Of a stretch of DNA of 64,000 nt, positions 18,392 to 27,504 are shown piece after piece; positions within the stretch are counted from its first letter, which is position 1; every line of letters starts with the position of its first letter. Location: assembly GCA_045804965.1 (NCBI GenBank), contig JBJMMD010000051.1:62001-126000 (forward strand), written 5' to 3'. The notes beneath the pieces are model-generated. The model was not told the DNA's origin. It worked only from the letters and a program-made list of their open reading frames with translations, and searched no databases. The DNA is from CAVTUU01 sp045804965 (GTDB taxonomy: Bacteria; Chloroflexota; Chloroflexia; Thermomicrobiales; UBA6265). The translations under genes were made by a program, and so were the position numbers.

Positions 18392-19213
18392 TCAATGCTC
18401 CAAGTGCCCGGCGATGACGTCCAACATGTCGTCATGAACGGCTCCGTTGCTCGCGACCACTTCGCGATCGAAAGAGTCGAACGCCCCACCGCGAAAGTTG
18501 GTCACTCGTCCACCGGCTTCGGCAACGATCAACGCCCCGGCCGCAATATCCCACGCGTTCAATGGGCGCTCCCAAAAGCCATCCAATCTGCCGGCAGCGA
18601 CATAGGTGAGGTTGAGCGCGGCAGCGCCGTCTCGTCGCGTGCCTTGGCAGATATTGAGAAAACCATTCCACATCGCGATGTTCTCGGCTCGGGCAGTGAG
18701 GTCGTACGAGAATCCCGTTGCCAGGAGCGATCGAATCAGTTGATTCGTCGCCGTCACGGTGATTGGCGCTCCGTTGAGCAGCGCTCCCTGTTCTCGCCCG
18801 GCGACGAACAACTCATCTCGCATCGGGTCATAAACAACGCCGAGCAATGTTTCGTGTTGCCACGCCAGCGCAATCGAGACCGCGAAATGTGGATAACCGT
18901 GCGCGTAGTTTGTTGTGCCATCGAGTGGATCAATAATCCAGGCGTAGCCTGAGCGATCAATGTCACCCGTCGGCCCGCGAGTTCCTTCCTCGCCGATCAA
19001 TCCGTGATCGGGAAACTCCTCGCGAATCCTCGTGGCGATCAAGAGCTCTGAAGCGCGATCGGCATCTGTGACAAGATCGACTGTGCACTTGTAGTCGACA
19101 ATCACATCGCCGAGCCGGTCACGCAAAAGCGCGCCCGCCTCGCGGGCGGCGCTCACCGCAAGATCTCGCGCGTGGTCAAGATCAATTTCCCTATTGACGG
19201 TCTGTTGATCCAC
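18392..19213 (-). CDS. suhB: Inositol monophosphatase family protein
   Basis: 273 residues from the GTG at 19213. Upstream sequence contains AGGAGG twelve bases before this GTG, so an in-frame TTG further out (19252) is less likely. Metal-binding motifs: LIGEEGTRG (Glu), WIIDPLDGTTNYAHGYPHFAV (about 86-105) and AWDIAAGALIVAEAGG, the full Li-sensitive phosphatase set. It hydrolyses inositol-1-phosphate or related sugar phosphates, and SuhB-type regulatory roles are also possible. It follows tsaD on the same strand with a 57-base gap. Confidence 0.88.
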   Translation of the reverse strand: MDQQTVNREIDLDHARDLAVSAAREAGALLRDRLGDVIVDYKCTVDLVTDADRASELLIATRIREEFPDHGLIGEEGTRGPTGDIDRSGYAWIIDPLDGTTNYAHGYPHFAVSIALAWQHETLLGVVYDPMRDELFVAGREQGALLNGAPITVTATNQLIRSLLATGFSYDLTARAENIAMWNGFLNICQGTRRDGAAALNLTYVAAGRLDGFWERPLNAWDIAAGALIVAEAGGRVTNFRGGAFDSFDREVVASNGAVHDDMLDVIAGHLEH

Positions 19214-19270
19214 GAATTCGCCGGTCCTCCTGTGGCATCGTAGCAGGGACAATTGCCCAAAAAATCACAA

Positions 19271-20377
19271 TTACATCCCACCTTCGTCCGGAACCAACGG
19301 AAATCGGGGCCGGACATCTGTCTCCCAACCTGCTTGCACTCCCCGCCCGAGTGCGTAATAGCCGGCGGCTGCGACCATTGCCGCATTATCGGTGCAATAT
19401 TCGAAGGCAGGGAACTTCACGACAGGCGGGCGTCCAATGTATGCGCGGTTGATCTCAGCCGTCAGCCGTGCGCGCAGCGCCACGTTGGCAGCGACGCCAC
19501 CCGCGAGGACGACAGTTTTGACATTGAACATCGTTGCCGCACGCGCAGCCTTTACCGCCAGAACTTCGACGATCGCCTCCTGGAACTCAGCGGCCAGCGC
19601 ATTGATCGGTAACTCGGGCGAATACTTCGGCGGCTTGTGCTCGGCAAATGGGGTTGCCCGGATCGGTTCCGCTGGCTCGCTTGGCAAGCGGAATGGCTCA
19701 ACTTCCCGCAAGAGCGCGGTTTTCAATCCCGAAAAACTGAAGTCAAAACTGTCGCCAAGCCAGGCGCGCGGCAAGGTGAGCACGCCCGGCGCGCGCTCTT
19801 CGGCCGCTCGTTGAATTGCTGGGCCGCCTGGGTAGCCGAGGCCGAGCAATCTCGCGCCTTTGTCGAACGCTTCTCCCGCCGCGTCGTCCAGCGTGCGCCC
19901 GAGGTGTTGATAATGCCCGTGATCCGTCATCAAGATCAGCTCCGTGTGACCGCCGGAGACCAGCAGACAAAGCACGGGAAACTCGGGGACGGTGAGGTCA
20001 TCCTCGTCCCGCGTCAGCCAATTTGCGTAGATGTGCGATTCGAGATGGTTCACCGGCATGAGTGGGCGGTCGAGCACATAGGACATGGTTTTTGCGAAGT
20101 TCACGCCAACGAGCAATGAACCGGCGAGCCCCGGCCCTTGAGTAACCGCGAGCGCGTCAACTTCGGGTCGCTCTATCCCTGCCTCGCTCAAGGCAATCTC
20201 GACAACGGGGATGATGGCCTTGATGTGACCACGGGCGGCGAGCTCGGGCACAACGCCGCCGTATGCCATGTGAAGCGCAATCTGCGAGGAAATGACATTT
20301 GAGCGAACCACGCGGCCATGGGCGATGACGGCGGCCGCAGTCTCGTCGCACGAAGTTTCGATTGCGAGGATATTCAC
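19271..20377 (-). CDS. tsaD: tRNA N6-adenosine threonylcarbamoyltransferase TsaD
   Basis: 368 residues. MNILAIETSCDETAAAVI at the N-terminus, the iron-binding HLESH in MPVNHLESHIYANWL (about residue 110), PVLCLLVSGGHTEL and VLAGGVAANVALRARL are diagnostic. With TsaB and TsaE it transfers threonylcarbamoyl from the adenylate to A37 of ANN-decoding tRNAs. The start is GTG. It is the last of the tsaE-tsaB-rimI-tsaD series, 19 bases after rimI. Confidence 0.96.
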   Translation of the reverse strand: MNILAIETSCDETAAAVIAHGRVVRSNVISSQIALHMAYGGVVPELAARGHIKAIIPVVEIALSEAGIERPEVDALAVTQGPGLAGSLLVGVNFAKTMSYVLDRPLMPVNHLESHIYANWLTRDEDDLTVPEFPVLCLLVSGGHTELILMTDHGHYQHLGRTLDDAAGEAFDKGARLLGLGYPGGPAIQRAAEERAPGVLTLPRAWLGDSFDFSFSGLKTALLREVEPFRLPSEPAEPIRATPFAEHKPPKYSPELPINALAAEFQEAIVEVLAVKAARAATMFNVKTVVLAGGVAANVALRARLTAEINRAYIGRPPVVKFPAFEYCTDNAAMVAAAGYYALGRGVQAGWETDVRPRFPLVPDEGGM

Positions 20378-20396
20378 GTACGCGCGCCCTTACCAG

Positions 20397-21116
20397 TTAT
20401 CCGGCTGAACGCGCGCGTGGACGCTCCGCCAGCGGCGCCAGACGGTCTCCGAGGCGATGTATGATCCCGACCCGGAGCCGATTAATCTCCTCGAGATAGG
20501 CGGGATCCTTGAGTGAGCGCGACCACATAATATAGGCGTCCTCGCCGTTGTCGCTGTAGTAGCGCCGGCGGGTGCCCTGGACAATGAACCCGTACTTGCG
20601 ATAAAGGCGCTGCGCGAGGTCGTTCGAAACCCGAACTTCGAGTGTTACCCAAGTTGCCCCGCGACGCAACGACTCTTCGATCAACGCCACCAGCAGCAAT
20701 TCGCCAAGCCCCTGACCGCGAAAATCAGGATCGACACCGATGGTGGTAATGTGCGCCTCGTCGTACATGATCCACATCCCGGCGAAACCAGCGAGGCGAG
20801 GAGTGTCTGGCTCCGACGGCGCTTTGCGGCCAAATGGGAGCAGCGGCAGACGCGGTCGCGCCCAGAGACCGTCGCTTGCTCGGTCGCTGGAATGACCGTT
20901 GCCCGAGCGACCGTCATTCGCGGTATCACTACCGCCAGGAAAAGCGCGCAGAACGAGGTAGTAGTTCTGTTCGGGGCTGCGCAGCTCGCGACGGTATGCG
21001 GACGACGGCCAGGGGTTGCTGAAGCATCGCCGTTCGACGCGGCTCACGTCCACAACATCATCTTGCTGCATTGGCTCGATGCGGTAAAGCACGCCTAGTT
21101 TCGACTCGCCTTGCAA
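20397..21116 (-). CDS. rimI: Ribosomal protein S18 alanine N-acetyltransferase-like GNAT (RimI)
   Basis: 239 residues, longer than the usual ~150. The GNAT core is present: VERRCFSNPWPSSAYRRELRSPEQNYYLV at the N-terminus and HITTIGVDPDFRGQGLGELLLVALIEESL carrying the acetyl-CoA loop. The RimI-type end is WVTLEVRVSNDLAQRLYRKYGFIVQGTRRRYYSDNGEDAYIMWSR. Extra length comes from a low-complexity insertion after residue 60 and a C-terminal arginine-rich tail. Position between tsaB and tsaD is the common bacterial arrangement. The start is unsure (TTG at 21116, GTG at 21092). Confidence 0.85.
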   Translation of the reverse strand: MQGESKLGVLYRIEPMQQDDVVDVSRVERRCFSNPWPSSAYRRELRSPEQNYYLVLRAFPGGSDTANDGRSGNGHSSDRASDGLWARPRLPLLPFGRKAPSEPDTPRLAGFAGMWIMYDEAHITTIGVDPDFRGQGLGELLLVALIEESLRRGATWVTLEVRVSNDLAQRLYRKYGFIVQGTRRRYYSDNGEDAYIMWSRSLKDPAYLEEINRLRVGIIHRLGDRLAPLAERPRARSAG

Positions 21117-21184
21117 TAGTCCGTGCCGAGAACAATCACGGCGACATCACTCAAATTGGACGTTAGCACCTGGATTGAAACCGT

Positions 21185-21874
21185 TCAACCTTTGGCCAGA
21201 CTTTTGTCTGGGCTCGCGGCATGTAGATACGCTGGTTCGAGGTTCACCGGGTCGTCGAAATCGCGATCGAGGAATCGCCGCCACGCCAATTCGGCGACCG
21301 CCCCTGGACGGCGCGTGCCCCCTGCCAGCGGGGAAAGCCGCACGAGATGAGATCGTCCGAGCACGGCGCGTTGTTCGATGGTCAACTCACCGCAAACGAG
21401 TACGTTGCTGCCGGCATCTTCGATGCCGCGGACAAGCTCCTCGACCGTCCCATTTCGCGGACTGCCGAGTTGGCCATGATCGCCGGCTGCCCAAAGCAAA
21501 CGGCTACGACCGGCCGCGAGCACCCCGATGATGAGCAATCCGCACTCGGCGTGCGGCAAGACAACCGCGTCGAGTGTCGGCACGCCGATCAGCGGCAGGT
21601 TCGCCGAGAGTGCGAATCCTTTAGCGACGCTCATCCCTACGCGCAATCCATTGAACATCCCAGGGCCGATGGCGATGCCGACCGCGCCTAGGTCGGCGAC
21701 CGCGAGCTTCGTCAGCATCAACAGGTGATCGATTTGGTCGAGCAAGCTCACCGTCTGATCGCGCCCAGCGGGCCACATCGTTTCCGCGAGGCGTTGACCG
21801 TCAAAAAGCGCGATCGCTGCTTGCTCGGTCGATGTATCAATCGCGAGAAGCCAGTCGCCAGGCGAGGTGCTCAA
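21185..21874 (-). CDS. tsaB: tRNA threonylcarbamoyladenosine biosynthesis protein TsaB
   Basis: 229 residues from TTG at 21874. That start has a good GGGAGG five bases ahead, and the protein then begins STSPGDWLLAIDTSTEQAAIALFDG, the normal TsaB N-terminus. The ASKHA-fold motif AVGIAIGPGMFNGLRVGMSVAKGFA is diagnostic. The protein is a dimer partner of TsaD and lacks the metal site. An open frame extends far upstream but its translation is arginine-rich and not family-like. The 209-base gap to tsaE (21875-22083) is unusually long for these genes and holds no gene I can support. Confidence 0.9.
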   Translation of the reverse strand: MSTSPGDWLLAIDTSTEQAAIALFDGQRLAETMWPAGRDQTVSLLDQIDHLLMLTKLAVADLGAVGIAIGPGMFNGLRVGMSVAKGFALSANLPLIGVPTLDAVVLPHAECGLLIIGVLAAGRSRLLWAAGDHGQLGSPRNGTVEELVRGIEDAGSNVLVCGELTIEQRAVLGRSHLVRLSPLAGGTRRPGAVAELAWRRFLDRDFDDPVNLEPAYLHAASPDKSLAKG

Positions 21875-22083
21875 CTCAACCTCCCGCCGAGAACTTTCGG
21901 CGCTCCAGTCTAATGCCCATTTCGCGTTTCGCCGACCGCGTTCGGGCAAAATGGCGTTGTGACGCAGATGACGACAGGGGTTGGAAAACCCGACCGAGTC
22001 TCCACCTCCCGCCGTCGAACGGCCGGGATGGCAGCGGCAGGAATGACTCGTTCGTTTGAATGGGCAACGAAGCCGCCCCTTGC

Positions 22084-22596
22084 TCATGTCTCGGCTGCCT
22101 TCTGCAGTCGGTCGAGAAGCGATCGCGCCTGCCCGTCCGGCGGGAACGCCTGAATCGCCAACACTCGTTCGCCGGGATCGGAGGGCTCTATGCCGATGAG
22201 CAGGTAGTCGTCCGGAAGAATGCCACCGGCCCGCTCGGGCCACTCGACGACCACCACGCTATCTCGTTGCCTCACGAGGTCTTCGTAGCCAAGACTTTCG
22301 AGCTCATCAGGATCGTCGAGCCGGTAAAGATCAAGGTGGTAGAGCGTTAGCCGTTCGCCTGCAGGCGTCTGCCCGTCATGTTCCGCGACGAGGGTGAAGG
22401 TCGGACTTTGCACGACCTCATCGATCCCGAGGCCCTTGGCGATGCCTTGCGTCAACGTGGTCTTACCCGAGCCGAGATCGCCGTGCAGCATCACAACATC
22501 GCCCGGGTGCAGTAAACGTCCGAGCGTTGCACCGATGGCGCGAGTCTCGTCCGCGCTTTTGGATTGCAAGACGTACTCCCGGGCCGAGCGTGGCAT
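22084..22596 (-). CDS. tsaE: tRNA threonylcarbamoyladenosine ATPase TsaE
   Basis: 170 residues from ATG at 22596, which overlaps the stop of the ABC ATPase gene (ATGA). The P-loop is HGDLGSGKTTLTQGIAKGLG (about residues 39-58). VVQSPTFTLVAEH and LTLYHLDLYRLDDPDELESLGYEDL complete the TsaE pattern, and VVVVEWPERAGGILP holds the W-P-E motif. It energises the TsaB-TsaD complex. Overlap with fbpC means it is translated from the iron-transport mRNA. Confidence 0.95.
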   Translation of the reverse strand: MPRSAREYVLQSKSADETRAIGATLGRLLHPGDVVMLHGDLGSGKTTLTQGIAKGLGIDEVVQSPTFTLVAEHDGQTPAGERLTLYHLDLYRLDDPDELESLGYEDLVRQRDSVVVVEWPERAGGILPDDYLLIGIEPSDPGERVLAIQAFPPDGQARSLLDRLQKAAET

Positions 22597-23684
22597 CAGC
22601 CCGTCGCGTTCGTAGGAAAAGTCAGCACTGCCCCGCGAACAGATACATGGATCCGATCGCCGGGTCTTATCCCGCCATAGGTGCCGATCCGCGCATTGAG
22701 CGTGGCGCCCGAGTCGAGTTTGATCCGCATGAGCTGATCGTGACCGAAAAAGGAACGGGTCAGAACGGTGGCATTCGCTAGCTGATCGTCGGCGGGATGC
22801 GCCAACCGCAAGCTCTCCGGCCGCAACATGACATCGACCTTGCCGTGCGCGGAGCCGTGCGTCGGCAGATCCCCCAACTCGCACATCACCCGCCGGCCGG
22901 TTCCCTCGCCCGCGATGAACTGCGCGTCGCCCACGAACACGCCGATTTCGCGATTGACCGGCCGGTGATAGAGCTCTTCAGGTGAGGCGTCCTGGACAAT
23001 CCGGCCGTCCCACATGACGGCGACCCGATCCGCCAAGCTCAACGCTTCTTCCTGATCATGCGTGACGAGCACTGCCGTCGCTCGCGCATCGGCCAGGATT
23101 TGCCGAACCTCGGCCCGAACAGCCGCCCGCAGCTCGGCGTCGAGATTCGAGAACGGTTCGTCGAGCAAGATCACGTCGGGAGCCGGCGCGAGCGCCCGCG
23201 CCAAGGCCACGCGCTGCTGCTGGCCGCCTGAGAGCTCGTACGGCATGCGCTTCTCATAGCCACCAAGGCCAACGATGCGCAGCGCATCCGCCACGCGGTC
23301 TTCGCGGTCGGCCAAACGTCTGGGCAGACCGAAGGCGACATTTTTACCGACCGTGAGATGAGGAAAGAGGGCCCCGTCTTGGAAAACCATGCCGACGTGC
23401 CGGCGTTCGGGCGGTTCCGATCGTTCGGTCGTAGCGACGACTCGTCCGCCAGTTTCGACCGTCCCGCCGTCGAGCTCTTCGAAACCGGCGATCAGACGCA
23501 ATGTCGTCGTCTTACCGCAACCGCTCGGCCCAAGCAAGGCGACAATCTCGCCGCGTTTTGCCGAGAGATCGAGGCCCCGCACGACGCTGACGGCTCCAAA
23601 GTGCTTGACGAGCCCGGTGCAGCACAGCGCGAGTGCTGATTGCTCATCGGTCTTTATTGCATTGACCATCATTTGGTCGATCAC
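22596..23684 (-). CDS. ABC transporter ATP-binding protein, ferric iron type (FbpC-like)
   Basis: 362 residues. Walker A is GPSGCGKTTTLRLIAGFEELD. Then come the signature LSGGQQQRVALARALAPAPDVILLDEPFSNLDAELRA and the H-loop VTHDQEEALSLADRVAVM. The C-terminal ~120 residues form a TOBE/OB-type regulatory region ending in RPGDRIHVSVRGAVLTF. Best fit is the FbpC/iron(III) or related spermidine-type family, decided by the neighbouring fused permease and FbpA-like binding protein. GTG start overlaps the permease stop (GTGA), and the stop overlaps tsaE. Confidence 0.88.
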   Translation of the reverse strand: MIDQMMVNAIKTDEQSALALCCTGLVKHFGAVSVVRGLDLSAKRGEIVALLGPSGCGKTTTLRLIAGFEELDGGTVETGGRVVATTERSEPPERRHVGMVFQDGALFPHLTVGKNVAFGLPRRLADREDRVADALRIVGLGGYEKRMPYELSGGQQQRVALARALAPAPDVILLDEPFSNLDAELRAAVRAEVRQILADARATAVLVTHDQEEALSLADRVAVMWDGRIVQDASPEELYHRPVNREIGVFVGDAQFIAGEGTGRRVMCELGDLPTHGSAHGKVDVMLRPESLRLAHPADDQLANATVLTRSFFGHDQLMRIKLDSGATLNARIGTYGGIRPGDRIHVSVRGAVLTFPTNATG

Positions 23685-25357
23685 AGATCACCGCGGGGCG
23701 CCCCGCCATGCTCCCGCACAATCAGGAGCAACGTTGGCACGAGCGAGAGGCCGATCAGCAACAGGGCCGGACCGGCTGCCTGGCCATAGGCGCCGCTTCC
23801 GGTTGCGGTCCAGATCGACGTCCCGAGTGTGCGGTATCCAGTCGGACTGAGCAACAACGTGATCGGCAACTCTTTCATCACGGTGAGGTAGACCAAGGCG
23901 GCTCCGACCGCAATCCCTGGTCTCGCCAGCGGCGCGGTCACCGAAGTAACCGCGCCTAACGGGGATCTTCCCAAATTCCGCGCGGCTTCCTCCATGCGCG
24001 GACTGATCTGCAACAACGACGTTCTCGTCGCGCCGATCGATTGGGGAAGGAACCGGACCATATAAGCAACGATCAACAACGGCAACGTTTGGTAGAGCGA
24101 TGGCAGGTAACGCGCGCCCAGGAACACGAACGAGAGTGCTATCACGATCCCAGGCAGTGCATATCCGACGTAACTCAGGCGCTCGGCGTAGCGGCCGAGT
24201 CGACCAGGATAGCGCGCCGCCAGAATCGCGATCGGCAAGGCTGCTACCGTACACGCGACCGCCGCCATGCTGCTCACGCTTACTGAATGCCATGCGGACG
24301 TACCGAGGTTTTGCGCCGCTTCGTTCCGCGACGCGCCCTTGGCGAGCCAATAGACCAACACGGCGAGTGGCAAACCGAGCGAGAGCGAAAATACTGCGCC
24401 GGCGAATGCCGCGGCGGGGTATCGCCAGCCGCCGAGCGCGATCGCTCGCGACTTTCGGGCCGCTCCTGATCCGAGTCGGTAGTAGGCGGCGCGGCCGCGA
24501 ATCCTGCTTTCGATTGCCAGAAGCACGACCGCGAACGCGATCAGGACCAATGCCAACGCCGCCGCTAGGGTGCGATCGAACGCCGACCTATATTGGACGT
24601 AAATCGCCCGGGTAAAAGCATCGTAGCGAAGCAGCGTAACCACGCCGAAATCGCTGATGGTGTACAGAATTGTCAACATCGCGCCCGCGGCAATGGCGGG
24701 CCGCAACTGCGGCAGCGTCGTCAACAAGAAGGTTCGCCACGGACCGTGGCCAAGACAGCGGGCCGCCTCGTCCAAGGACGGGTCGAGACCGCGAATCGCG
24801 GCGCGAACGCTCAAGTAGACGTAGGGGTATGTGAAGAGGGTCAACGTGATCCACGCACCGGTGAACCCGTAGATTTCCGGCAATCGCTCAACTCCAAAGG
24901 GACCGGCCAGCGCCTCTTGAAGAAGTCCTTTCGGTCCAAACGCCGCGATGATGGTCAGCGCCCCAACATACGACGGGATGACGAGCGGCAATGGCGCCGT
25001 CACGGCCCAGAGCCTTCTGCCGGGAATATCGGTCCGAGCCGTCAGCCACGCGAGGGGGACAGCAATCACGATCGCTGTCGCGCTCACCGCGAGCCCAAGC
25101 ACGGCCGTGTTCTCGAGAATCTCCAAGGTCCGAGCCCGAAAGACGAGTCCCCAAATGCTCGAACCGGCTTCCGACACCCTTATGATCAGATAGATCAGCG
25201 GCACGAGCATACCAGCCGCCACAAGAACAGCTGGGACGACGATGGCGAACGGAGGCTGGGCGCTGCCCCGGCGGCGTGCACGAGCTTGGGCGCCGGCAGC
25301 GCTCTGCAAGGCGCCGATCTGATTGATCCAGGATACGCGGGAGCGCGAAGTTTGCAC
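23681..25357 (-). CDS. ABC transporter permease with two fused membrane domains (FbpB-like)
   Basis: 558 residues with about twelve hydrophobic segments in two halves, each with the EAA loop seen in binding-protein-dependent permeases (LDEAARCLGHGPWRTFLLTTLP near 200 and MEEAARNLGRSPLGAVTSVTAP near 465). This duplicated form is typical of iron(III) transport permeases such as FbpB. GTG start with AAGGT seven bases ahead. It lies between the binding protein (36-base gap) and the ATPase (overlap). Confidence 0.9.
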   Translation of the reverse strand: MQTSRSRVSWINQIGALQSAAGAQARARRRGSAQPPFAIVVPAVLVAAGMLVPLIYLIIRVSEAGSSIWGLVFRARTLEILENTAVLGLAVSATAIVIAVPLAWLTARTDIPGRRLWAVTAPLPLVIPSYVGALTIIAAFGPKGLLQEALAGPFGVERLPEIYGFTGAWITLTLFTYPYVYLSVRAAIRGLDPSLDEAARCLGHGPWRTFLLTTLPQLRPAIAAGAMLTILYTISDFGVVTLLRYDAFTRAIYVQYRSAFDRTLAAALALVLIAFAVVLLAIESRIRGRAAYYRLGSGAARKSRAIALGGWRYPAAAFAGAVFSLSLGLPLAVLVYWLAKGASRNEAAQNLGTSAWHSVSVSSMAAVACTVAALPIAILAARYPGRLGRYAERLSYVGYALPGIVIALSFVFLGARYLPSLYQTLPLLIVAYMVRFLPQSIGATRTSLLQISPRMEEAARNLGRSPLGAVTSVTAPLARPGIAVGAALVYLTVMKELPITLLLSPTGYRTLGTSIWTATGSGAYGQAAGPALLLIGLSLVPTLLLIVREHGGAPRGDL

Positions 25358-25393
25358 CGCGGTTACCTTCTTCCGCCCGAGTATGAGTTCCCG

Positions 25394-26530
25394 CTACAAG
25401 ATGCCAAGATCGGTCAGGAGCGCGATCGTTCCTTCGAGATCGTCGAGATCGGACAAGTCCACATCCGGACTTCGAATTTCTGCCAGGGGCTTGAGATCCT
25501 TCGAGGGCGGTATGGTCGGAATGATCGGGTATTCGAACGTGTGCTCGGCGAAAAACTTTTGCGCTTCGTCGCCGAGCAGGAAGCGCGCAAACGTGAAGGC
25601 TTGGTCCTTGTTCTTAGCGGTCTTGAGCACGGCAATGCCGGCCACGTTGATCAAGGTTCCCGGATCGCCTGGCGCAAAATAGTGGTTCGCTAATGGCAGC
25701 GTTTTCTGGTCTTCGGCTTGAACTTCATACATGTAATAGTGATTGACAAGCCCGACCGGAAACTCTCCCGCGCCAACCGCGCGTGTGATCGAACCGTTAT
25801 CCTGGAAGACCTTCGGCTCGTTCTTCTGCATGTCTTCGAGCCAGGCGCGCGCGGCGTCTTCGCCCTTCGTCTTGCGCAAGCAGGTCACAAAGGCCTGGAA
25901 CGACGCATTCTCGGGCGCCCAGCCGATCTTCCCTTTCCATTTGGGATCGACGAAGTCGAGAACGGACGAGGGCAGATCCGCTTCCTGGATCATATCGGTG
26001 TTGTACACCGCCACTCGTACCCGAGCTGATGTCCCGATCCACACGCCCTCTTTCGAGCGAAACCGGGTATCGACCTTCTCCAGCACGTCGTCGGGCAATT
26101 GCTCGAGCAGACCATGTTTTTCGAGCGCGCCGAGCGCGCCGGCGTCCTGACTAAAGTACAGATCAGTCGGACTATTTTTGCCTTCATCGAGAATCGTCGC
26201 CGCCAGCTCCGCGGTGTCGCCGTAGCGGACCTCGGCATCGACACCTGTGTCCGGCTCAAAATCGCCGATCAGCGCGCCGACCAGATTCTCATTGCGTCCG
26301 CAATAAATTGTGAGCTTACCGGCGGATCCTACCGGCGTTCCCTCCTCCGGCGTCGCGTTAGCCGGCAGGCTGACGCCGCCCTCGGTCGTCGCGAAAACAT
26401 GGCTTCCCATGTGCACGGTGAGGACAATGCCCGCGCCGCCGCCGATGGCGAGGCGCAGGACATCTCGGCGAGAAGCTCGGCTCGCGCCTCCGGCGCTCTC
26501 CTCAGTCCTGTCAATGACTGTTCGACCCAT
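25394..26530 (-). CDS. Extracellular iron-binding protein of ABC transporter (FbpA-like)
   Basis: 378 residues. The N-terminus has a Tat-type signal (ASRRDVLRLAIGGGAGIVLTV, about residues 18-38). The mature part starts the family pattern KLTIYCGRNENLVGALIGDFEPDTGVDAEVRYGDTAELAATI. Later PLANHYFAPGDPGTLINVAGIAVLK and FTFARFLLGDEAQKFFAEHTFEYPI follow; the tyrosines near HYYMYEVQ and HYF are where ferric ligands occur in FbpA proteins. It is first in the fbpABC-tsaE operon, with a palindromic candidate operator 35-59 bases upstream of the start codon. Confidence 0.88.
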   Translation of the reverse strand: MGRTVIDRTEESAGGASRASRRDVLRLAIGGGAGIVLTVHMGSHVFATTEGGVSLPANATPEEGTPVGSAGKLTIYCGRNENLVGALIGDFEPDTGVDAEVRYGDTAELAATILDEGKNSPTDLYFSQDAGALGALEKHGLLEQLPDDVLEKVDTRFRSKEGVWIGTSARVRVAVYNTDMIQEADLPSSVLDFVDPKWKGKIGWAPENASFQAFVTCLRKTKGEDAARAWLEDMQKNEPKVFQDNGSITRAVGAGEFPVGLVNHYYMYEVQAEDQKTLPLANHYFAPGDPGTLINVAGIAVLKTAKNKDQAFTFARFLLGDEAQKFFAEHTFEYPIIPTIPPSKDLKPLAEIRSPDVDLSDLDDLEGTIALLTDLGIL

Positions 26531-26564
26531 TGACTACCAATCCCCTCTCGACATGAGAATGCTC

Positions 26565-26589
26565 AATTCCGACCAATTAAGTCGGATTT
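26565..26589 (-). promoter_or_regulatory. IscR/Rrf2-like inverted repeat upstream of fbpA
   Basis: The core is TCCGAC-N7-GTCGGA (26568-26586), a perfect 6-bp inverted repeat with an A/T-rich centre (CAATTAA) and A/T flanks. It resembles the IscR type 1 consensus built on YYGAC-N7-GTCRR. Its place just ahead of an iron-uptake operon fits control by an Fe-S-containing Rrf2-family repressor, though no such regulator gene is in the window. Confidence 0.5.
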
Positions 26590-26657
26590 CTTTCAGCCTA
26601 ATGGGCACGGTTTCGCCGTGTCAAGGCCAAGCGCGGGCGCGTCACGGAAGCGATGCT

Positions 26658-27290
26658 TTAACAAAGGACCTCATCCCACCCAATCCAGCGGGTGAGTTCC
26701 GCAGAAGGTGTTCGTTTGGCGCGAATTGAGGTCGCGATTGGATAACCCAGATAAACGAATCCGAGCAGGTGCGCGGTTTCACCGAGTCCGAGGTATGCCT
26801 TCACCTCAGGGCTGTAACATGCGTCGCCAGTTCGCCAGATCGTGCCCAAACCAAACGTGTGCGCGGCGAGCAACATGTTTTGAATCGCGGCCGCGCCCGC
26901 CGTGATCTCTTCGATCTCAACAACCTTGGGACCGAGCTGCGGCTCAACCGCAACGACAATGATGACTGGCGCGCGCAGCGCTTTCGCCTTGGCCCGTTCG
27001 TAATCCGCCTCCCACGGCAGACGGGCCTCGATCAGCGGGGCAACTTTACTTTTGGCCATCACTTCGCCAAACGCTTCTCGCGCCGAACCGGCGAGAACGA
27101 TGAAGCGCCATGGTTCGGTCAGGCGGTGATTCGGGGCCCAAGTTGCGGCTTCAAGAATTTCTTCGATCACCGCCCGCGGGGGCCGTTCTTGACGAACCGC
27201 ACCTATGCTTCTGCGCGTGCGAATGGTTTCGAGCACGTCCATTCCCGCCGGCGCATTGACGCCGTCGCGCTCGATCGTCACTTGTTTCAC
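26658..27290 (-). CDS. Nitroreductase family protein
   Basis: 210 residues of the FMN-dependent nitroreductase fold. MDVLETIRTRRSIGAVRQERPP gives the FMN-phosphate Arg-Arg-Ser, and EEILEAATWAPNHRLTEPWRFIV is the second FMN segment. GAAAIQNMLLAAHTFGLGTIWRTG and YLGLGETAHLLGFVYLGYP close the active site. The GTG start has GGAG six bases upstream. Physiological substrate unknown (quinone, flavin or nitro compound). Confidence 0.9.
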   Translation of the reverse strand: MKQVTIERDGVNAPAGMDVLETIRTRRSIGAVRQERPPRAVIEEILEAATWAPNHRLTEPWRFIVLAGSAREAFGEVMAKSKVAPLIEARLPWEADYERAKAKALRAPVIIVVAVEPQLGPKVVEIEEITAGAAAIQNMLLAAHTFGLGTIWRTGDACYSPEVKAYLGLGETAHLLGFVYLGYPIATSIRAKRTPSAELTRWIGWDEVLC

Positions 27291-27504
27291 ATGCTACTCC
27301 GGTGAAAAGTTATGGACGAAGCGCCGGAAATCCGACGCCGTTGCTCGGAATTATGCTACCGAGCGTGGCGACGCCTCGTCAAGAAACTGGCGCCTCAACT
27401 AACCGCGACGACACTCTGCCTAGGCGTACCCGTCGTCCTGGCGCGGATCGAAATGGGCATCCCACTCGTACTCCTGCCCGCAAATCCTTCGGTCATTCCG
27501 TGTG

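Noticed and set aside
21875..22243. N-terminal extension of TsaB upstream to 22243
   Set aside because: The extra residues are Arg/Ser-rich with no family similarity, run through the end of tsaE, and an ideal ribosome site precedes the TTG at 21874.
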